From NCBI RefSeq assembly GCF_046250185.1, contig NZ_CP176469.1: DNA of 64,000 bases, one strand, 5' to 3'. Of the stretch, positions 50,714 through 59,917 are shown piece by piece (position 1 is the stretch's first letter; each line of letters opens with the position of its first letter). Below the pieces are notes generated by a model, which worked only from the letters and a program-made list of their open reading frames with translations, was not told the origin of the DNA and made no database searches. Source of the DNA: Litorimonas sp046250185. Its GTDB lineage: Bacteria > Pseudomonadota > Alphaproteobacteria > Caulobacterales > Maricaulaceae. Both the position numbers and the translations under genes were made by a program.

Positions 50714-51832
50714 ATGCACATTCTGGGTTTTTTCTATAAGCATATAGTTAGGGTCTTTGGTCCCCAAGAAAAGGAAGTTGTGCCTCTGCCAAAACGAAAC
50801 ACGGCTCAGGAAAAGCAAGCTGAAACAGGGCATAACTATAAAGTGGCCCCTCTTACAAATATCACAGACTGCCACAATGAAACTACCGACCCTGACGCTA
50901 ACCTTGGTCATCCTGGACAAATTACGGTCAGTTCAGAACAATATATCAAACCAACAGTAAGCAATGAGGGAATTTCGAGGCCGAGCCCTGAGTCAGTGTC
51001 GACGACAGCCAAAACACACCATCTTGTAACTGATCAGCGGAGATTTGGGCCGCGCAGGATGGTGTCAACTCAATCACCAAATACGCCCAAGCGCTTTCAT
51101 TACACGAAGCAGATAACTGCAACCGACGCTACAAAACCTGCGGCCCGCACCATGCAAGATCAGGGGCCTGCACCGATTAACGAAGGCCAGCCAGAAAATG
51201 CTTCACGTAAAGCAATGCGATGGAGCGCGTCCGCTATTTTTGCAGGCGGGGTCACAACGGCGTTAACGCTCAGCATGGCGGCGATGATTGCAACAGAATT
51301 TCAGCCCCAAGATAAGTTGCTCGCCGCGAGCTTTGAGATAAATCCAGTTGAACAAGATATTGTGGTCAATGATAATCGCGTGGAAATTGAACCTTATAAA
51401 AAAGTTCAAACACCTCCGCCGCCCCCGACAGTCGGTAATCCAGAGACTGATAAAGTCACGGTGCCTCCTATTATTATGGACGGCGATAGCAATGTGTTTG
51501 ATACAAAGCCGATAAAAATGGCGATGGTGACATCTATCAATATGGAACGCGACTACCAGCCGCTTGTCCGTATTCCGCCCACCATGCCAATGCGCGCGAC
51601 TAAGTCGGGGCACTGCAATGTGGTCTTTGATGTATCGCCAGAGGGAAAACCTTTTAATGTGCGGGCGAGTTATTGCAGCCAATCAATGTTTGAAAGGCCT
51701 GCGATAAAATCTGTCCAAAACTGGCAGTATAATCCTCAAATGGTCGACGGTCGTGCCGTGACTGTGAATGATATACAGACCAAAATATCTTTCCGCCTGG
51801 TAGACGAGCGTAATCAGATTATTCCTGAGTAA
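50714..51832 (+). CDS. TonB energy transducer (second copy) with long cytoplasmic N-terminus
   Basis: A 372-residue paralogue of the TonB at 48162. The last 200 residues align closely in layout: a membrane helix at 172-193, EFQPQDKLLAASFEINP, a PPPPP linker (234-238) and the TonB domain with Cys301 and Cys321. Residues 1-168 are a hydrophilic, Pro/Gln/Thr-rich and probably disordered cytoplasmic region not found in the first copy. The ATG at 50714 has GGGAGG seven bases before it; the 50699 start is a TTG. It has its own palindromic operator and lies outside the Ton operon terminator, so it is separately transcribed. Confidence 0.88.
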   Translation: MHILGFFYKHIVRVFGPQEKEVVPLPKRNTAQEKQAETGHNYKVAPLTNITDCHNETTDPDANLGHPGQITVSSEQYIKPTVSNEGISRPSPESVSTTAKTHHLVTDQRRFGPRRMVSTQSPNTPKRFHYTKQITATDATKPAARTMQDQGPAPINEGQPENASRKAMRWSASAIFAGGVTTALTLSMAAMIATEFQPQDKLLAASFEINPVEQDIVVNDNRVEIEPYKKVQTPPPPPTVGNPETDKVTVPPIIMDGDSNVFDTKPIKMAMVTSINMERDYQPLVRIPPTMPMRATKSGHCNVVFDVSPEGKPFNVRASYCSQSMFERPAIKSVQNWQYNPQMVDGRAVTVNDIQTKISFRLVDERNQIIPE

Positions 51833-51866
51833 TGAGAGTGTCTCAACCCTGCCGTAGCGTTGGGCG

Positions 51867-53966
51867 TTAGCTTAAACCGACTGCTGCCACGGCAAATGCA
51901 TACTCCTCGGCGGTTTCTTTCAGGCTGTCATAACGCCCGCTTTCGCCCGCATGCCCCGCGCTCATATTGATCTTGAGCAGGATCGGCGCGTCAGCTATTT
52001 GATGATCGCGCAGGGTTGCGGCCCATTTTGCGGGCTCCCAATACGTGACGCGCGGGTCTGTCAGGCCGCCCGTGATTAACATGGGTGGATAGGCAGCATC
52101 GCTCACATTCTCATAGGGTGAATAGCCCCGAATACGTGCGAATGCTTCTTCGTCGGTTATAGGATTACCCCATTCGGGCCATTCAGGCGGCGTGAGCGGT
52201 AATTCTGTATCTGACATTGTGTTGAGGACATCAACAAATGGCACGGCGGCAATCGCGCCTCCAAACAACTCTGGTGCTTGGTTAATCGCCGCACCGACGA
52301 GCAACCCACCGGCCGAGCCGCCATGCGCGATAATGCGTCCAGATCGCGTCCAGCCAGCTTTGACCAGAGCGTGACCGACATCAATATAGTCATTAAATGT
52401 ATTCGTTTTTTTCTCGAGTTTCCCGTCTAAATACCATTGGTAGCCCTTGGACATACCCCCGCGGATATGGGCAATCGCGTAAACAAAACCGCGGTCGACG
52501 AGGGAAAGTATCCGCGTGCGAAAGCTCGCTGAAATCGTAATGCCATAGGAGCCGTAACCATAGAGCAGGAGTGACGCTTGGCCATTCGCGGTCACATCTT
52601 TGCGACGCAAGAGTGTTACAGGAACACGCGCACCATCACGCGCCGAAATCTCCATCCGCTCGACGGCGTAATTGCTGCGGTCATGGCCGCTTGGTACAAC
52701 TTGCTCTTTAACCAATTCGCGCTCGCGGGTTTCCATGTTGTAGCAATAGGCCTGTTCGGGTGTTGTCGGGCTGCTATAGCTAAAGAAAATCTCAGATGTT
52801 CGGTATTCATACCCGGATATGAGGCCTAACTCATAAGCGGGTTCGTCCATTTCAATCGCATGTTCTTCGCCGCTACGCATGTCGCGAATGATGATGCGGG
52901 GCAGGGCGTTGATACGCTCAAGGCGGACAAGGAAATGCTCAAAGGCCTCTACGCCCAAGATCAAAGTGCCTGGCGTATGCGAAATGAAGGGCATCCATGT
53001 TTCGCGGGATGTATCTGTCTGTGAGGCGACCATAATCGCAAAATCCGTCGCGCCGTCTGCATTGGTCAAGATGTAGCTTTTGCTGCCTTGATCATGGACG
53101 CTATATTCTTGCCCCGCGAGGCGAGGCGCAAAGCATTGAGCGGGTGTTGTCGGATCAAAAGCTGGGACGCGCCAGACTTCAGACGTGGTGTGGTTATGCG
53201 CACTAATTTCAATAGACGCCAGATCGTCAGACGTGCCGACACTGACGAAAAATCCTGGATCAGCCTCCTCGTAAGCGGTGTAAACTTTGCCCAAATTATC
53301 AAAAATATCTTTGAACCGAACAGCATAAGGGCGTTGATTGTCATCTCGCTCGACCCAGAAAAGTGTATGATTGTCAGAGGCCCAGACGAGGCCGCCTGCG
53401 GAGCGGTCAATCCCTGTCGCGAAGACTTCGCCCGTTTCGAGTGACTTCACGAAAACTCTAAAATTTTCTGCGCCTTGACGATCAACGGAATAGGCCAACC
53501 ATTTATGATCCGGGGAGTGCGATACATCGCCGAGGTCGAAATATCCTTTGCCGTCCTTGGCGAGGGCATCAGCGTCCAACATGATGTGTTTCTTGTCCGG
53601 GTTGCCGATCGGATGTCTGGCATAGACGCCGTGTTCATCGCCTTCGCGGAAATAGTGGAAATAGGCATAATCGCCGTCAGGCAAAGGCAAGCTCTGCGCA
53701 TTTGGCTCCAGCCGCCCCTTCATCTCCTCAAAAATCGCGTCTTTTAGCTTCGATAGAGGCGCGAGCGCGGCCTCGGTATAAGCGTTTTCAGCCTCTAGGT
53801 GCGCTCGAATGTCGGCGTTAAGCTTAGACGCGTCCTGCATAACGGCCTGCCAGTTGTCGTCCTTCATCCACGCATAGGGATCAATCCACGTATGGCCGAA
53901 GCGTTCGTGTTTTTTGTCAATCCGTTGGGCTTTGGGCGCGGGGGTGTTTTTAGGGGCTGTAATCAT
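51867..53966 (-). CDS. ptrB: Oligopeptidase B (prolyl oligopeptidase family)
   Basis: A 699-residue serine peptidase with a seven-bladed beta-propeller (about 75-420) gating an alpha/beta hydrolase domain. The nucleophile motif is HGGSAGG (Ser551), the Asp lies in GLTDPRVTYWEP and the His in SAGHAGESGR. YGSYGI and the EKKTNTFNDYI segment are typical of oligopeptidase B, which cuts after basic residues in short peptides. No signal peptide. Distinguishing it from prolyl oligopeptidase rests on the LEKKTNTFNDYIDV and propeller motifs. Confidence 0.92.
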   Translation of the reverse strand: MITAPKNTPAPKAQRIDKKHERFGHTWIDPYAWMKDDNWQAVMQDASKLNADIRAHLEAENAYTEAALAPLSKLKDAIFEEMKGRLEPNAQSLPLPDGDYAYFHYFREGDEHGVYARHPIGNPDKKHIMLDADALAKDGKGYFDLGDVSHSPDHKWLAYSVDRQGAENFRVFVKSLETGEVFATGIDRSAGGLVWASDNHTLFWVERDDNQRPYAVRFKDIFDNLGKVYTAYEEADPGFFVSVGTSDDLASIEISAHNHTTSEVWRVPAFDPTTPAQCFAPRLAGQEYSVHDQGSKSYILTNADGATDFAIMVASQTDTSRETWMPFISHTPGTLILGVEAFEHFLVRLERINALPRIIIRDMRSGEEHAIEMDEPAYELGLISGYEYRTSEIFFSYSSPTTPEQAYCYNMETRERELVKEQVVPSGHDRSNYAVERMEISARDGARVPVTLLRRKDVTANGQASLLLYGYGSYGITISASFRTRILSLVDRGFVYAIAHIRGGMSKGYQWYLDGKLEKKTNTFNDYIDVGHALVKAGWTRSGRIIAHGGSAGGLLVGAAINQAPELFGGAIAAVPFVDVLNTMSDTELPLTPPEWPEWGNPITDEEAFARIRGYSPYENVSDAAYPPMLITGGLTDPRVTYWEPAKWAATLRDHQIADAPILLKINMSAGHAGESGRYDSLKETAEEYAFAVAAVGLS

Positions 53967-54101
53967 GGCTCTTATCTAAGCTGCCAGCGTCTGATCACAA
54001 GCCTAAAGTCTGTGATTGCGGCGTCTTGTCAAAAGTCACGCTTAGTTAACCGTCTCTGTTTAAACCTGACTAAGAATTTTGCGTTTTTGAGAGGCGGCGT
54101 C

Positions 54102-55331
54102 ATGCCAGCACAAGCTGCACCCCTAGATCTTGGCACACCCGTTCCGCCAGCTGCGCAAGACGCTCAATCCGATGTGCGCCGCCAACTCGCCAAGCGTCTC
54201 GCCGATGTCATCTGTATTCCCGCCAGTCAACTCACGCCGCAAGAGCGTCATATGGCGGGGGATGTGTTGGTTGAACTCATGCGAGATGCAGATGTGGACC
54301 TGCGCAAAAGTGTGGCGAAGCGTTTAACAATGCTCAACGAAGCCCCTCGCACAATTTTGGTAATTCTCGCCAAGGACGATTTTGAGGTTGCAAAACATGT
54401 TTTGGAAGACTCTGTTAGTTTGACAGATTCTGATCTAATCCAAATTTCCCGCAAAGTTTCAGGCGCTCACCGAAAGGTTATTGCACAACGCCGCAAAGTT
54501 TCAGACGCCGTTTCCGACACACTGGTCGAATTTTTGGAAGAAGATGTTGTCGAAGCTTTGCTGAAGAATAAGGGCGCGGAGTTATCGGAAACAGCGATCC
54601 AGCGTATCCTCACTGTATCGCGTTCTCACCAACCTTATGTGTCGCTATTGGTCAAGCGTGAAGAGTTGCGCCCGTCTCATGGTTTGACCATGTTTTGGTG
54701 GGCAAATGCTGCCAATCGGCGCAAAATTTTGCATCGTTTTGGAGTTACGCGGGATGTCCTGCAAGAGACCTGCGCTGATTTGTTCGAGCCTGCTGCTAAA
54801 TCGGGATGGGAAGATGCGGGTGTTCGCAAAGCCCTTCAATTTATCGAACGTCGTCAACGCAACCGCGCGGCGATGGAGCGGTCGCAATACGGCACATTAG
54901 AAGCCGCGATTGAACGCGCAGAAATTTACGGACTCGACCGGAGCCTGACCGAAGAAATATCTTACATGGCAGGAATTAAGCCCGCGACAGGGGCACAAAT
55001 TCTGACGGATAAGGGCGGTGAGGGGATAGCTGTTCTCTGCAAAGCACCCGGCTTAAAACGCGAATATGTTGAAAAACTATGGCGTGCGATGAAGCGCCCA
55101 TTGGTGAGCATGGAAGGTGAAATGCACGACGATCTGGCGCGTGTTATTGAATGTTACGACATGATGTCGACCAACAAAGCGCAGACCGTGTTAAGATATT
55201 GGAACTGGTCATTGACGTCATCGCTCAATGCGGAAGTTTTGCGCTATATTAAACGCGGCGTGATTCCGCGCGAAGAAGAGTTTGGGGCCGCCGCGATCAC
55301 AGCGGCGCTCGTCTTCTCTCACCGCGATTAA
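54102..55331 (+). CDS. DUF2336 domain protein
   Basis: A 409-residue alpha-helical protein without a signal peptide or membrane helix. It reads as HEAT-like helical pairs (VDLRKSVAKRLTMLNEAPRTILVILAKDDFEVAKHVLEDSVSLTDSDL is a typical piece), the DUF2336 layout known in alphaproteobacteria. Function unknown to me. The ATG at 54102 follows GAGAGGCGGCG; the frame from 53799 runs antiparallel over the divergent peptidase gene and is rejected. Confidence 0.8.
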   Translation: MPAQAAPLDLGTPVPPAAQDAQSDVRRQLAKRLADVICIPASQLTPQERHMAGDVLVELMRDADVDLRKSVAKRLTMLNEAPRTILVILAKDDFEVAKHVLEDSVSLTDSDLIQISRKVSGAHRKVIAQRRKVSDAVSDTLVEFLEEDVVEALLKNKGAELSETAIQRILTVSRSHQPYVSLLVKREELRPSHGLTMFWWANAANRRKILHRFGVTRDVLQETCADLFEPAAKSGWEDAGVRKALQFIERRQRNRAAMERSQYGTLEAAIERAEIYGLDRSLTEEISYMAGIKPATGAQILTDKGGEGIAVLCKAPGLKREYVEKLWRAMKRPLVSMEGEMHDDLARVIECYDMMSTNKAQTVLRYWNWSLTSSLNAEVLRYIKRGVIPREEEFGAAAITAALVFSHRD

Positions 55332-55461
55332 ACTCCATTATCTAAGTGGCTGACCACTAAAACTTCCCAAAAGCCCAATTTCTTCAAGAATATCCCCGTA
55401 GAAATTCGGATTTGACTTTCAAGCATGCGATTCCCTCGTTAATAGCGAAGTTTAAGCATAA

Positions 55462-56031
55462 ATGTCGTCTGGGAGGTCTGCCATTTTCCGTATTGCCTGC
55501 ATCTTGTTTTTCGCACTGGCCGCGACGTGGCTGACACTGTCAGGCTATTTCAAACCTATGCTTCTAACCCTTGGCGTTATTTCCATTTTTCTAGTGATTA
55601 CAATGAGCGTGCGCATGCGGATTATGGACGATGAGACCGCACCGTATATGACTCTTCCGCAGACTCTGTCCTATTTTGTTTGGCTATTTATGGAGATCGT
55701 CAAAGCGAATGTGGCCGTCGTCCGTGCCGTGATGAGCCCGAACATGGAAATCTCTCCGACCCTGACAAAAATTCCTCTGCCGCAGGAATCAGACATTGCC
55801 AAAGTGATGTTTGCAAACTCAATCACGCTGACCCCTGGGACAGTCAGTGTGGAGATGAACGATGATCATATTTTGGTCCACGCTCTACTAAATGAAATGA
55901 GCGCGCCGGAAGATTTTGCTGAAATGGGTGAGCGGTCTGCCTGGGCTATTGGTGAGGATATGGGTGCGCCCGGTTTGCTCGCAGACGGGCCTGTGAAAGC
56001 AAAGCGCAAAACTAAAAGGAGCGGCGCATAA
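55462..56031 (+). CDS. mrpE: Mrp-type cation antiporter subunit E
   Basis: A 189-residue membrane protein. The conserved MrpE block PLPQESDIAKVMFANSITLTPGTVSVEM and HILVHALLNE is complete, following three membrane helices (about 8-50 and 65-85). MrpE is a small accessory subunit of multisubunit Na+/H+ antiporters. It starts the operon; its stop overlaps the mrpF ATG by one base (TAATG). Confidence 0.92.
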   Translation: MSSGRSAIFRIACILFFALAATWLTLSGYFKPMLLTLGVISIFLVITMSVRMRIMDDETAPYMTLPQTLSYFVWLFMEIVKANVAVVRAVMSPNMEISPTLTKIPLPQESDIAKVMFANSITLTPGTVSVEMNDDHILVHALLNEMSAPEDFAEMGERSAWAIGEDMGAPGLLADGPVKAKRKTKRSGA

Positions 56032-56348
56032 TGGACGCAGCTTTAGGCTATATTTTTCTGGCGGGCGCGTTCGCCTTGATCGTGTCTATGGCGTTGATGC
56101 TAGGGCGATTGCTCGGTGGACCAACGCTGTATGATCGATTGCTTGCGGTGAATAGTTTCGGGACGAAGACCGTGCTGTTTCTCTGCGTGTTCTGTTTTAT
56201 CATCGACCGTCCAGATGGGGTAGACATTGCGCTGCTCTATGCGCTGATGAATTTTATTGCGACGATCGCTGTGCTGAAGTTTTTTAATTACCGCGCTTTA
56301 GATGTAGGTCTCATCGCAAGACAAACGGATCAGGAGGTCGGGCGATGA
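56031..56348 (+). CDS. mrpF: Mrp-type cation antiporter subunit F
   Basis: A 105-residue protein with three helices. The block LLGGPTLYDRLLAVNSFGTKTV and DIALLYALMNFIATIAVLKFF is diagnostic of MrpF (MnhF/PhaF). Overlaps mrpE and mrpG by one and four bases. Confidence 0.93.
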   Translation: MDAALGYIFLAGAFALIVSMALMLGRLLGGPTLYDRLLAVNSFGTKTVLFLCVFCFIIDRPDGVDIALLYALMNFIATIAVLKFFNYRALDVGLIARQTDQEVGR

Positions 56349-56746
56349 TATATATGATCTTTGCCGCCGCAGAAGCCTCACACGGTGCCGTCCATCATAT
56401 TGATTGGCTTGCTGTCTTCCGTTTAATAGGGACTGTTGTATCACTCTCTGCAGGGTTGTTTTTCGTCCTCGCGGGCACAATCGGCGTCTTACGATTACCA
56501 GACTTTTACACACGCCTACACGCAGCTGGCATGACCGATACTTTGGGTGCGGAATTAATTTTGATCTCTTTGATCTTCCAGTCTGGATGGTCATTGATGA
56601 CACTAAAACTGTTGCTCGTTGCGTTCTTTTTGCTCGTCACAAGCCCTACTGCGACACATGCCGTGGCACATGCCGCTTACCGCGCAGGGTTGAAGCCTTT
56701 AACAGGTAAAATGCAGGCGCCAGATGTTGATGGAGGCGCGTCATGA
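56345..56746 (+). CDS. mrpG: Mrp-type cation antiporter subunit G
   Basis: A 133-residue protein with three helices. The MrpG block FFVLAGTIGVLRLPDFYTRLHAAGMTDTLGAELILI is complete and LLVAFFLLVTSPTATHAVAHAAY follows. It overlaps the next gene by four bases. Confidence 0.93.
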   Translation: MIYMIFAAAEASHGAVHHIDWLAVFRLIGTVVSLSAGLFFVLAGTIGVLRLPDFYTRLHAAGMTDTLGAELILISLIFQSGWSLMTLKLLLVAFFLLVTSPTATHAVAHAAYRAGLKPLTGKMQAPDVDGGAS

Positions 56747-57453
56747 TTTTTGCGTCCGTGTCTTCCGTTGCTCAAACGCCTACCCTCATTTTGAACCTAG
56801 GCTTATTGGCGCTCCTCGTCATCGTGGCATTTTCAATCGTCCGCATGCGCTCGCTCTTCGCGATTGTGATGTTGCAGGGTGTTTATAGCCTGGTCTCCGC
56901 CGCCTGGTTCGTCAGTCTTGATGCTGTAGACGTGGCCTTTACCGAAGCCGCCGTCGGGGCAGGTGTGTCAACTGTGCTGATGCTTTCCGCTATGCTGTTG
57001 GCGGATCGCGAGTCCGCACCTATCCCCATGTCGCGTCAATGGGGGCCGTTACTGGTGGTGATTATCGCAGGTGTCACCATGCTCTACGCTGTGGGCGATA
57101 TGCCTGACTTTGGCGATCCAAATTCGCCCGCCAATAGCTATGTCGGCATGGAGTATCTGGCTCGAACTGCGGATGACATTCACATCCCTAACGTCGTGAC
57201 AGCCGTTTTGGGCAGCTATCGGGGCTATGATACATTTGGCGAAGTCGTGGTGATTTTCTCGGCAGGATTAGGGGTCATGCTCTTGCTCGGCCTTAACGGG
57301 AATGCGGGATTCTGGCGCGCAGAACCGCAAGGCACGCGCATTTCCGCGCCGTCTGCGCCGTCTGCGAATGAAGTTACGCCGCCATCACCCGTCGCGCCAG
57401 CCCCCAAGAAACGCGGGCGGCCTCGCAAAACGGCGGAGGCCAAAGATGCCTGA
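56743..57453 (+). CDS. DUF4040/MbhD-type subunit corresponding to the MrpA C-terminal part
   Basis: A 236-residue membrane protein. The first half (about 15-90) has SLFAIVMLQGVYSLVSA and VDVAFTEAAVGAGVSTVL, with Glu67, as in MbhD/DUF4040. The second half (about 100-185) has a helix pair with YRGYDTFGEVVVIFSAGLGVMLLLG like MbhE. In ordinary Mrp systems both parts are fused to the end of MrpA, so this looks like the detached MrpA tail. The cytoplasmic end has the AT-hook-like KKRGRPRK (222-229), an oddity for a membrane subunit. Confidence 0.8.
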   Translation: MIFASVSSVAQTPTLILNLGLLALLVIVAFSIVRMRSLFAIVMLQGVYSLVSAAWFVSLDAVDVAFTEAAVGAGVSTVLMLSAMLLADRESAPIPMSRQWGPLLVVIIAGVTMLYAVGDMPDFGDPNSPANSYVGMEYLARTADDIHIPNVVTAVLGSYRGYDTFGEVVVIFSAGLGVMLLLGLNGNAGFWRAEPQGTRISAPSAPSANEVTPPSPVAPAPKKRGRPRKTAEAKDA

Positions 57454-57901
57454 TCCTGTCATTCGTGACCCACATGTCCTGCTGCGGGTTATCTCCAAAT
57501 TCCTTATTCCACTAATCGCATTATTCGCATTTTATGTGCAATTTCACGGCGATTACGGCCCTGGGGGAGGGTTTCAGGCGGGCGTGATTTTGGCAGCCTC
57601 CGTTATTCTGTATGCGCTGATCTTTGGCTTACACGAAGCAAAGCGCGCTTTCCCGCCCAGCTGGATTCGCATCGGTATGACGTTGGGCGTTCTACTCTAT
57701 GGCGGTACAGGCGTTGTGACATGGATGCTCGGCGCAGAGTTTTTGAACTATGACGTGCTGGCCCATGACCCGAGCCACGGTCAACATTACGGTATCCTCG
57801 CCATTGAATTAGGCGTGCTGATAACAGTGACCACCGTGATGATAGCCATTTTTTACGCTTTCGGCTCGCGCCAACCTGAAACGCAAGAGGAAGACTGGTA
57901 A
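57446..57901 (+). CDS. mrpB: Mrp-type cation antiporter subunit B (MnhB)
   Basis: A 151-residue protein with four helices. The block FHGDYGPGGGFQAGVILAASVILYALIFG is the MnhB domain signature. Start chosen at ATG 57446, with CGGAGG inside the preceding gene seven bases upstream and an eight-base overlap. The next gene starts at the last base of its stop. Confidence 0.93.
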   Translation: MPDPVIRDPHVLLRVISKFLIPLIALFAFYVQFHGDYGPGGGFQAGVILAASVILYALIFGLHEAKRAFPPSWIRIGMTLGVLLYGGTGVVTWMLGAEFLNYDVLAHDPSHGQHYGILAIELGVLITVTTVMIAIFYAFGSRQPETQEEDW

Positions 57902-58374
57902 TGCTGTCCGAATTTATCGCAGATTATAACTATGTGATCGTCATCGTTTTGATGATGACGGGGCTTTACGTCGTCTTTGCCTCGCGCAACCTTATCAAGA
58001 AATTGGTTGGGCTGTCGGTGTTTCAAACATCTCTATTCTTGTTGTATATCACCATCGGTAAAGTCAAAGGCGGACAGCCGCCTATTTTAGAATACGCCAA
58101 AGATAAAGACTATGCGGGCCTAGCGCCTGAAACTCTCGTTGCTGCCGCGGACGGCGCAGCCGGCGCGGCCAAACATTCAGGCTATAATCTGGATATTGCT
58201 TATTCGAATCCATTGCCGCACGTCCTAATCCTGACAGCGATTGTGGTCGGAGTCGCGACGCTCGCGATTGGCTTGTCGCTGACCGTGCGTATTCGCGAAG
58301 TCTATAACACGATCGAAGAAGACGAAATTAACGAAGCAGATTACATCTACAATCTCGAAGGGACAGCGGGCTAA
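57901..58374 (+). CDS. mrpC: Mrp-type cation antiporter subunit C (NuoK-like)
   Basis: A 157-residue three-helix subunit homologous to NuoK. It has LMMTGLYVVFASRNLIKKLVGLSVFQTSLFLLYITIGKVKGGQPPI and PLPHVLILTAIVVGVATLAIGLSLTVRI. A linker of about 40 residues (KDKDYAGLAPETLVAAADG) is longer than usual. Overlaps mrpB and the first mrpD by one base each. Confidence 0.93.
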   Translation: MLSEFIADYNYVIVIVLMMTGLYVVFASRNLIKKLVGLSVFQTSLFLLYITIGKVKGGQPPILEYAKDKDYAGLAPETLVAAADGAAGAAKHSGYNLDIAYSNPLPHVLILTAIVVGVATLAIGLSLTVRIREVYNTIEEDEINEADYIYNLEGTAG

Positions 58375-59915
58375 TGTCTATGCTTGATTATGTTCCTGAA
58401 TGGATTTTGGTTCACGGCCCGGCTTTCCTCATTGTGCTGCCATTGCTGATGGCGGCGATCACAGCTATTTTGCCCAAGCGACAATTAGCGTGGAGTGTCG
58501 CCTTTTTTGTCTCCGTCATTTGCACGGTGACAGCCTTAGCGCTTGCGCTCAACAATCTACAAAACGGCGTGACAGTATATCCGATGGGGGGCTGGGCGCC
58601 GCCACATGGTATCTCGCTCGTGATAGATGCGCTGAGCGCGCCGGTTCTCATTTTGATTGCGTTCATGGCGGTCGTCTCGCTCGTCTATGCGCTGCCTGCG
58701 ACTATGGCAGAAATAGAGCCAAAGAAGCGAGCCGCTTATTATGCAGCTTTTCTTCTGTGTATGGCGGGTTTGCTTGGCATGGTCGTCACAGGCGATGCGT
58801 TCAATGTCTTTGTTTTCTTAGAAGTCAGCTCGATCTCGACCTATGTCTTGGTCGCCATGGGGGCTGCGCGTGATCGTCGAGCCTTATCTGCGGCGTATAA
58901 TTATTTAATTCTAGGGTCTATCGGCGCGACGTTTTTCGTCATCGGCATTGGATTTTTATACATGGAGACAGGCACGCTAAATATGGCGGATATGGCGCGT
59001 ATCCTTGCAGACCTCGACGGCGGATCGCGCGTGGCAAAAGTCGCTTTCGGCTTCATCATAGTAGGGTTGGGATTAAAGCTCGCAATGTTCCCACTGCATA
59101 CATGGTTGCCTGGCGCCTATGCTTATTCCCCGACACATGTCACGACCTTCCTCGCATCCACGGCGACAAAAGCCGCTCTGTATTTGCTCGTCCGTTTCGT
59201 CTTCACAGTCTTCAATCCTGAGTATGATTATGTCGAGACTATTCTGACCTTCGTCCTTGTGGGGCTGGGAGTGTTCGGCATGATCTTCGCCTCGCTCCAA
59301 GCGATATTCCAGACGGATGCGCGGCGGATGTTGGCCTTTTCTTCCGTGGCGCAAGTCGGCTATATGCTGCTGGGTATTGGGATTGCGACAGTTGCTAGTG
59401 TGGGCGCAGGGTATCTGCATTTGCTCAATCATGCGATTATTAAAGGCGGCTTATTCTTGGCTGTCGGGGCGATGTGGTATCGCTTCGGGATTACGCGAAC
59501 GGTGAATTTTAAAGGCTTGTCCAAGACGATGCCGTGGACGATGGGCGCATTTCTTGTGTCAGGCTTATCTTTGATTGGTGTGCCGTTCACGGCTGGTTTT
59601 GTATCTAAGGTGCAACTCGCACAAGCCGCTGCAGCCTCGGGCGCATGGTGGGCGGTTGGGGTGATCGTGTTATCATCTATTTTGGCCTTGGTATATATCG
59701 GGCGAATTTTGCTCGACGCATATTTCCAAGACCCACCCATCGTCAACGGCGCACCCGCTGTGAGAAATGAAGCGCCCTTATTAATGCTGGCCCCAATGTG
59801 GTTGCTGGCCATTTTATCCATCGCGATTGGGTCAAATATTTTAGGTCTCGGCGATCTGCTAGTTGAAACATCAGAGCGCGCGGCATCCTTTGTGCTGCCA
59901 GGTATGGGAGACTAG
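58374..59915 (+). CDS. mrpD: Mrp antiporter D-type subunit 1 (NuoL/M/N-like)
   Basis: A 513-residue protein with about 14 helices, one of the proton-translocating NuoL/M/N family. Key residues are Glu150 (TM5, VFLEVSSISTYVLV), Lys235 and His242 (GLKLAMFPLHTWLPGAYA) and Lys266 (TATKAALYLLVRF). LNHAIIKGGLFLAVG is also typical. A second ATG lies six bases into the gene. It is followed two bases later by a second such subunit. Confidence 0.93.
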   Translation: MSMLDYVPEWILVHGPAFLIVLPLLMAAITAILPKRQLAWSVAFFVSVICTVTALALALNNLQNGVTVYPMGGWAPPHGISLVIDALSAPVLILIAFMAVVSLVYALPATMAEIEPKKRAAYYAAFLLCMAGLLGMVVTGDAFNVFVFLEVSSISTYVLVAMGAARDRRALSAAYNYLILGSIGATFFVIGIGFLYMETGTLNMADMARILADLDGGSRVAKVAFGFIIVGLGLKLAMFPLHTWLPGAYAYSPTHVTTFLASTATKAALYLLVRFVFTVFNPEYDYVETILTFVLVGLGVFGMIFASLQAIFQTDARRMLAFSSVAQVGYMLLGIGIATVASVGAGYLHLLNHAIIKGGLFLAVGAMWYRFGITRTVNFKGLSKTMPWTMGAFLVSGLSLIGVPFTAGFVSKVQLAQAAAASGAWWAVGVIVLSSILALVYIGRILLDAYFQDPPIVNGAPAVRNEAPLLMLAPMWLLAILSIAIGSNILGLGDLLVETSERAASFVLPGMGD

Positions 59916-59917
59916 CC

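Noticed and set aside
54047..54064. TTAA-N10-TTAA before the DUF2336 gene as a CtrA site
   Set aside because: Spacing is ten bases, which does not fit the consensus.
53799..54101. N-terminal extension of the DUF2336 gene
   Set aside because: It is antisense to the start of the oligopeptidase gene and has no ribosome site; ATG 54102 is better placed.
55345..55358. Small hairpin after the DUF2336 gene as a terminator
   Set aside because: Five-bp stem AGTGG/CCACT without a T run on either strand.
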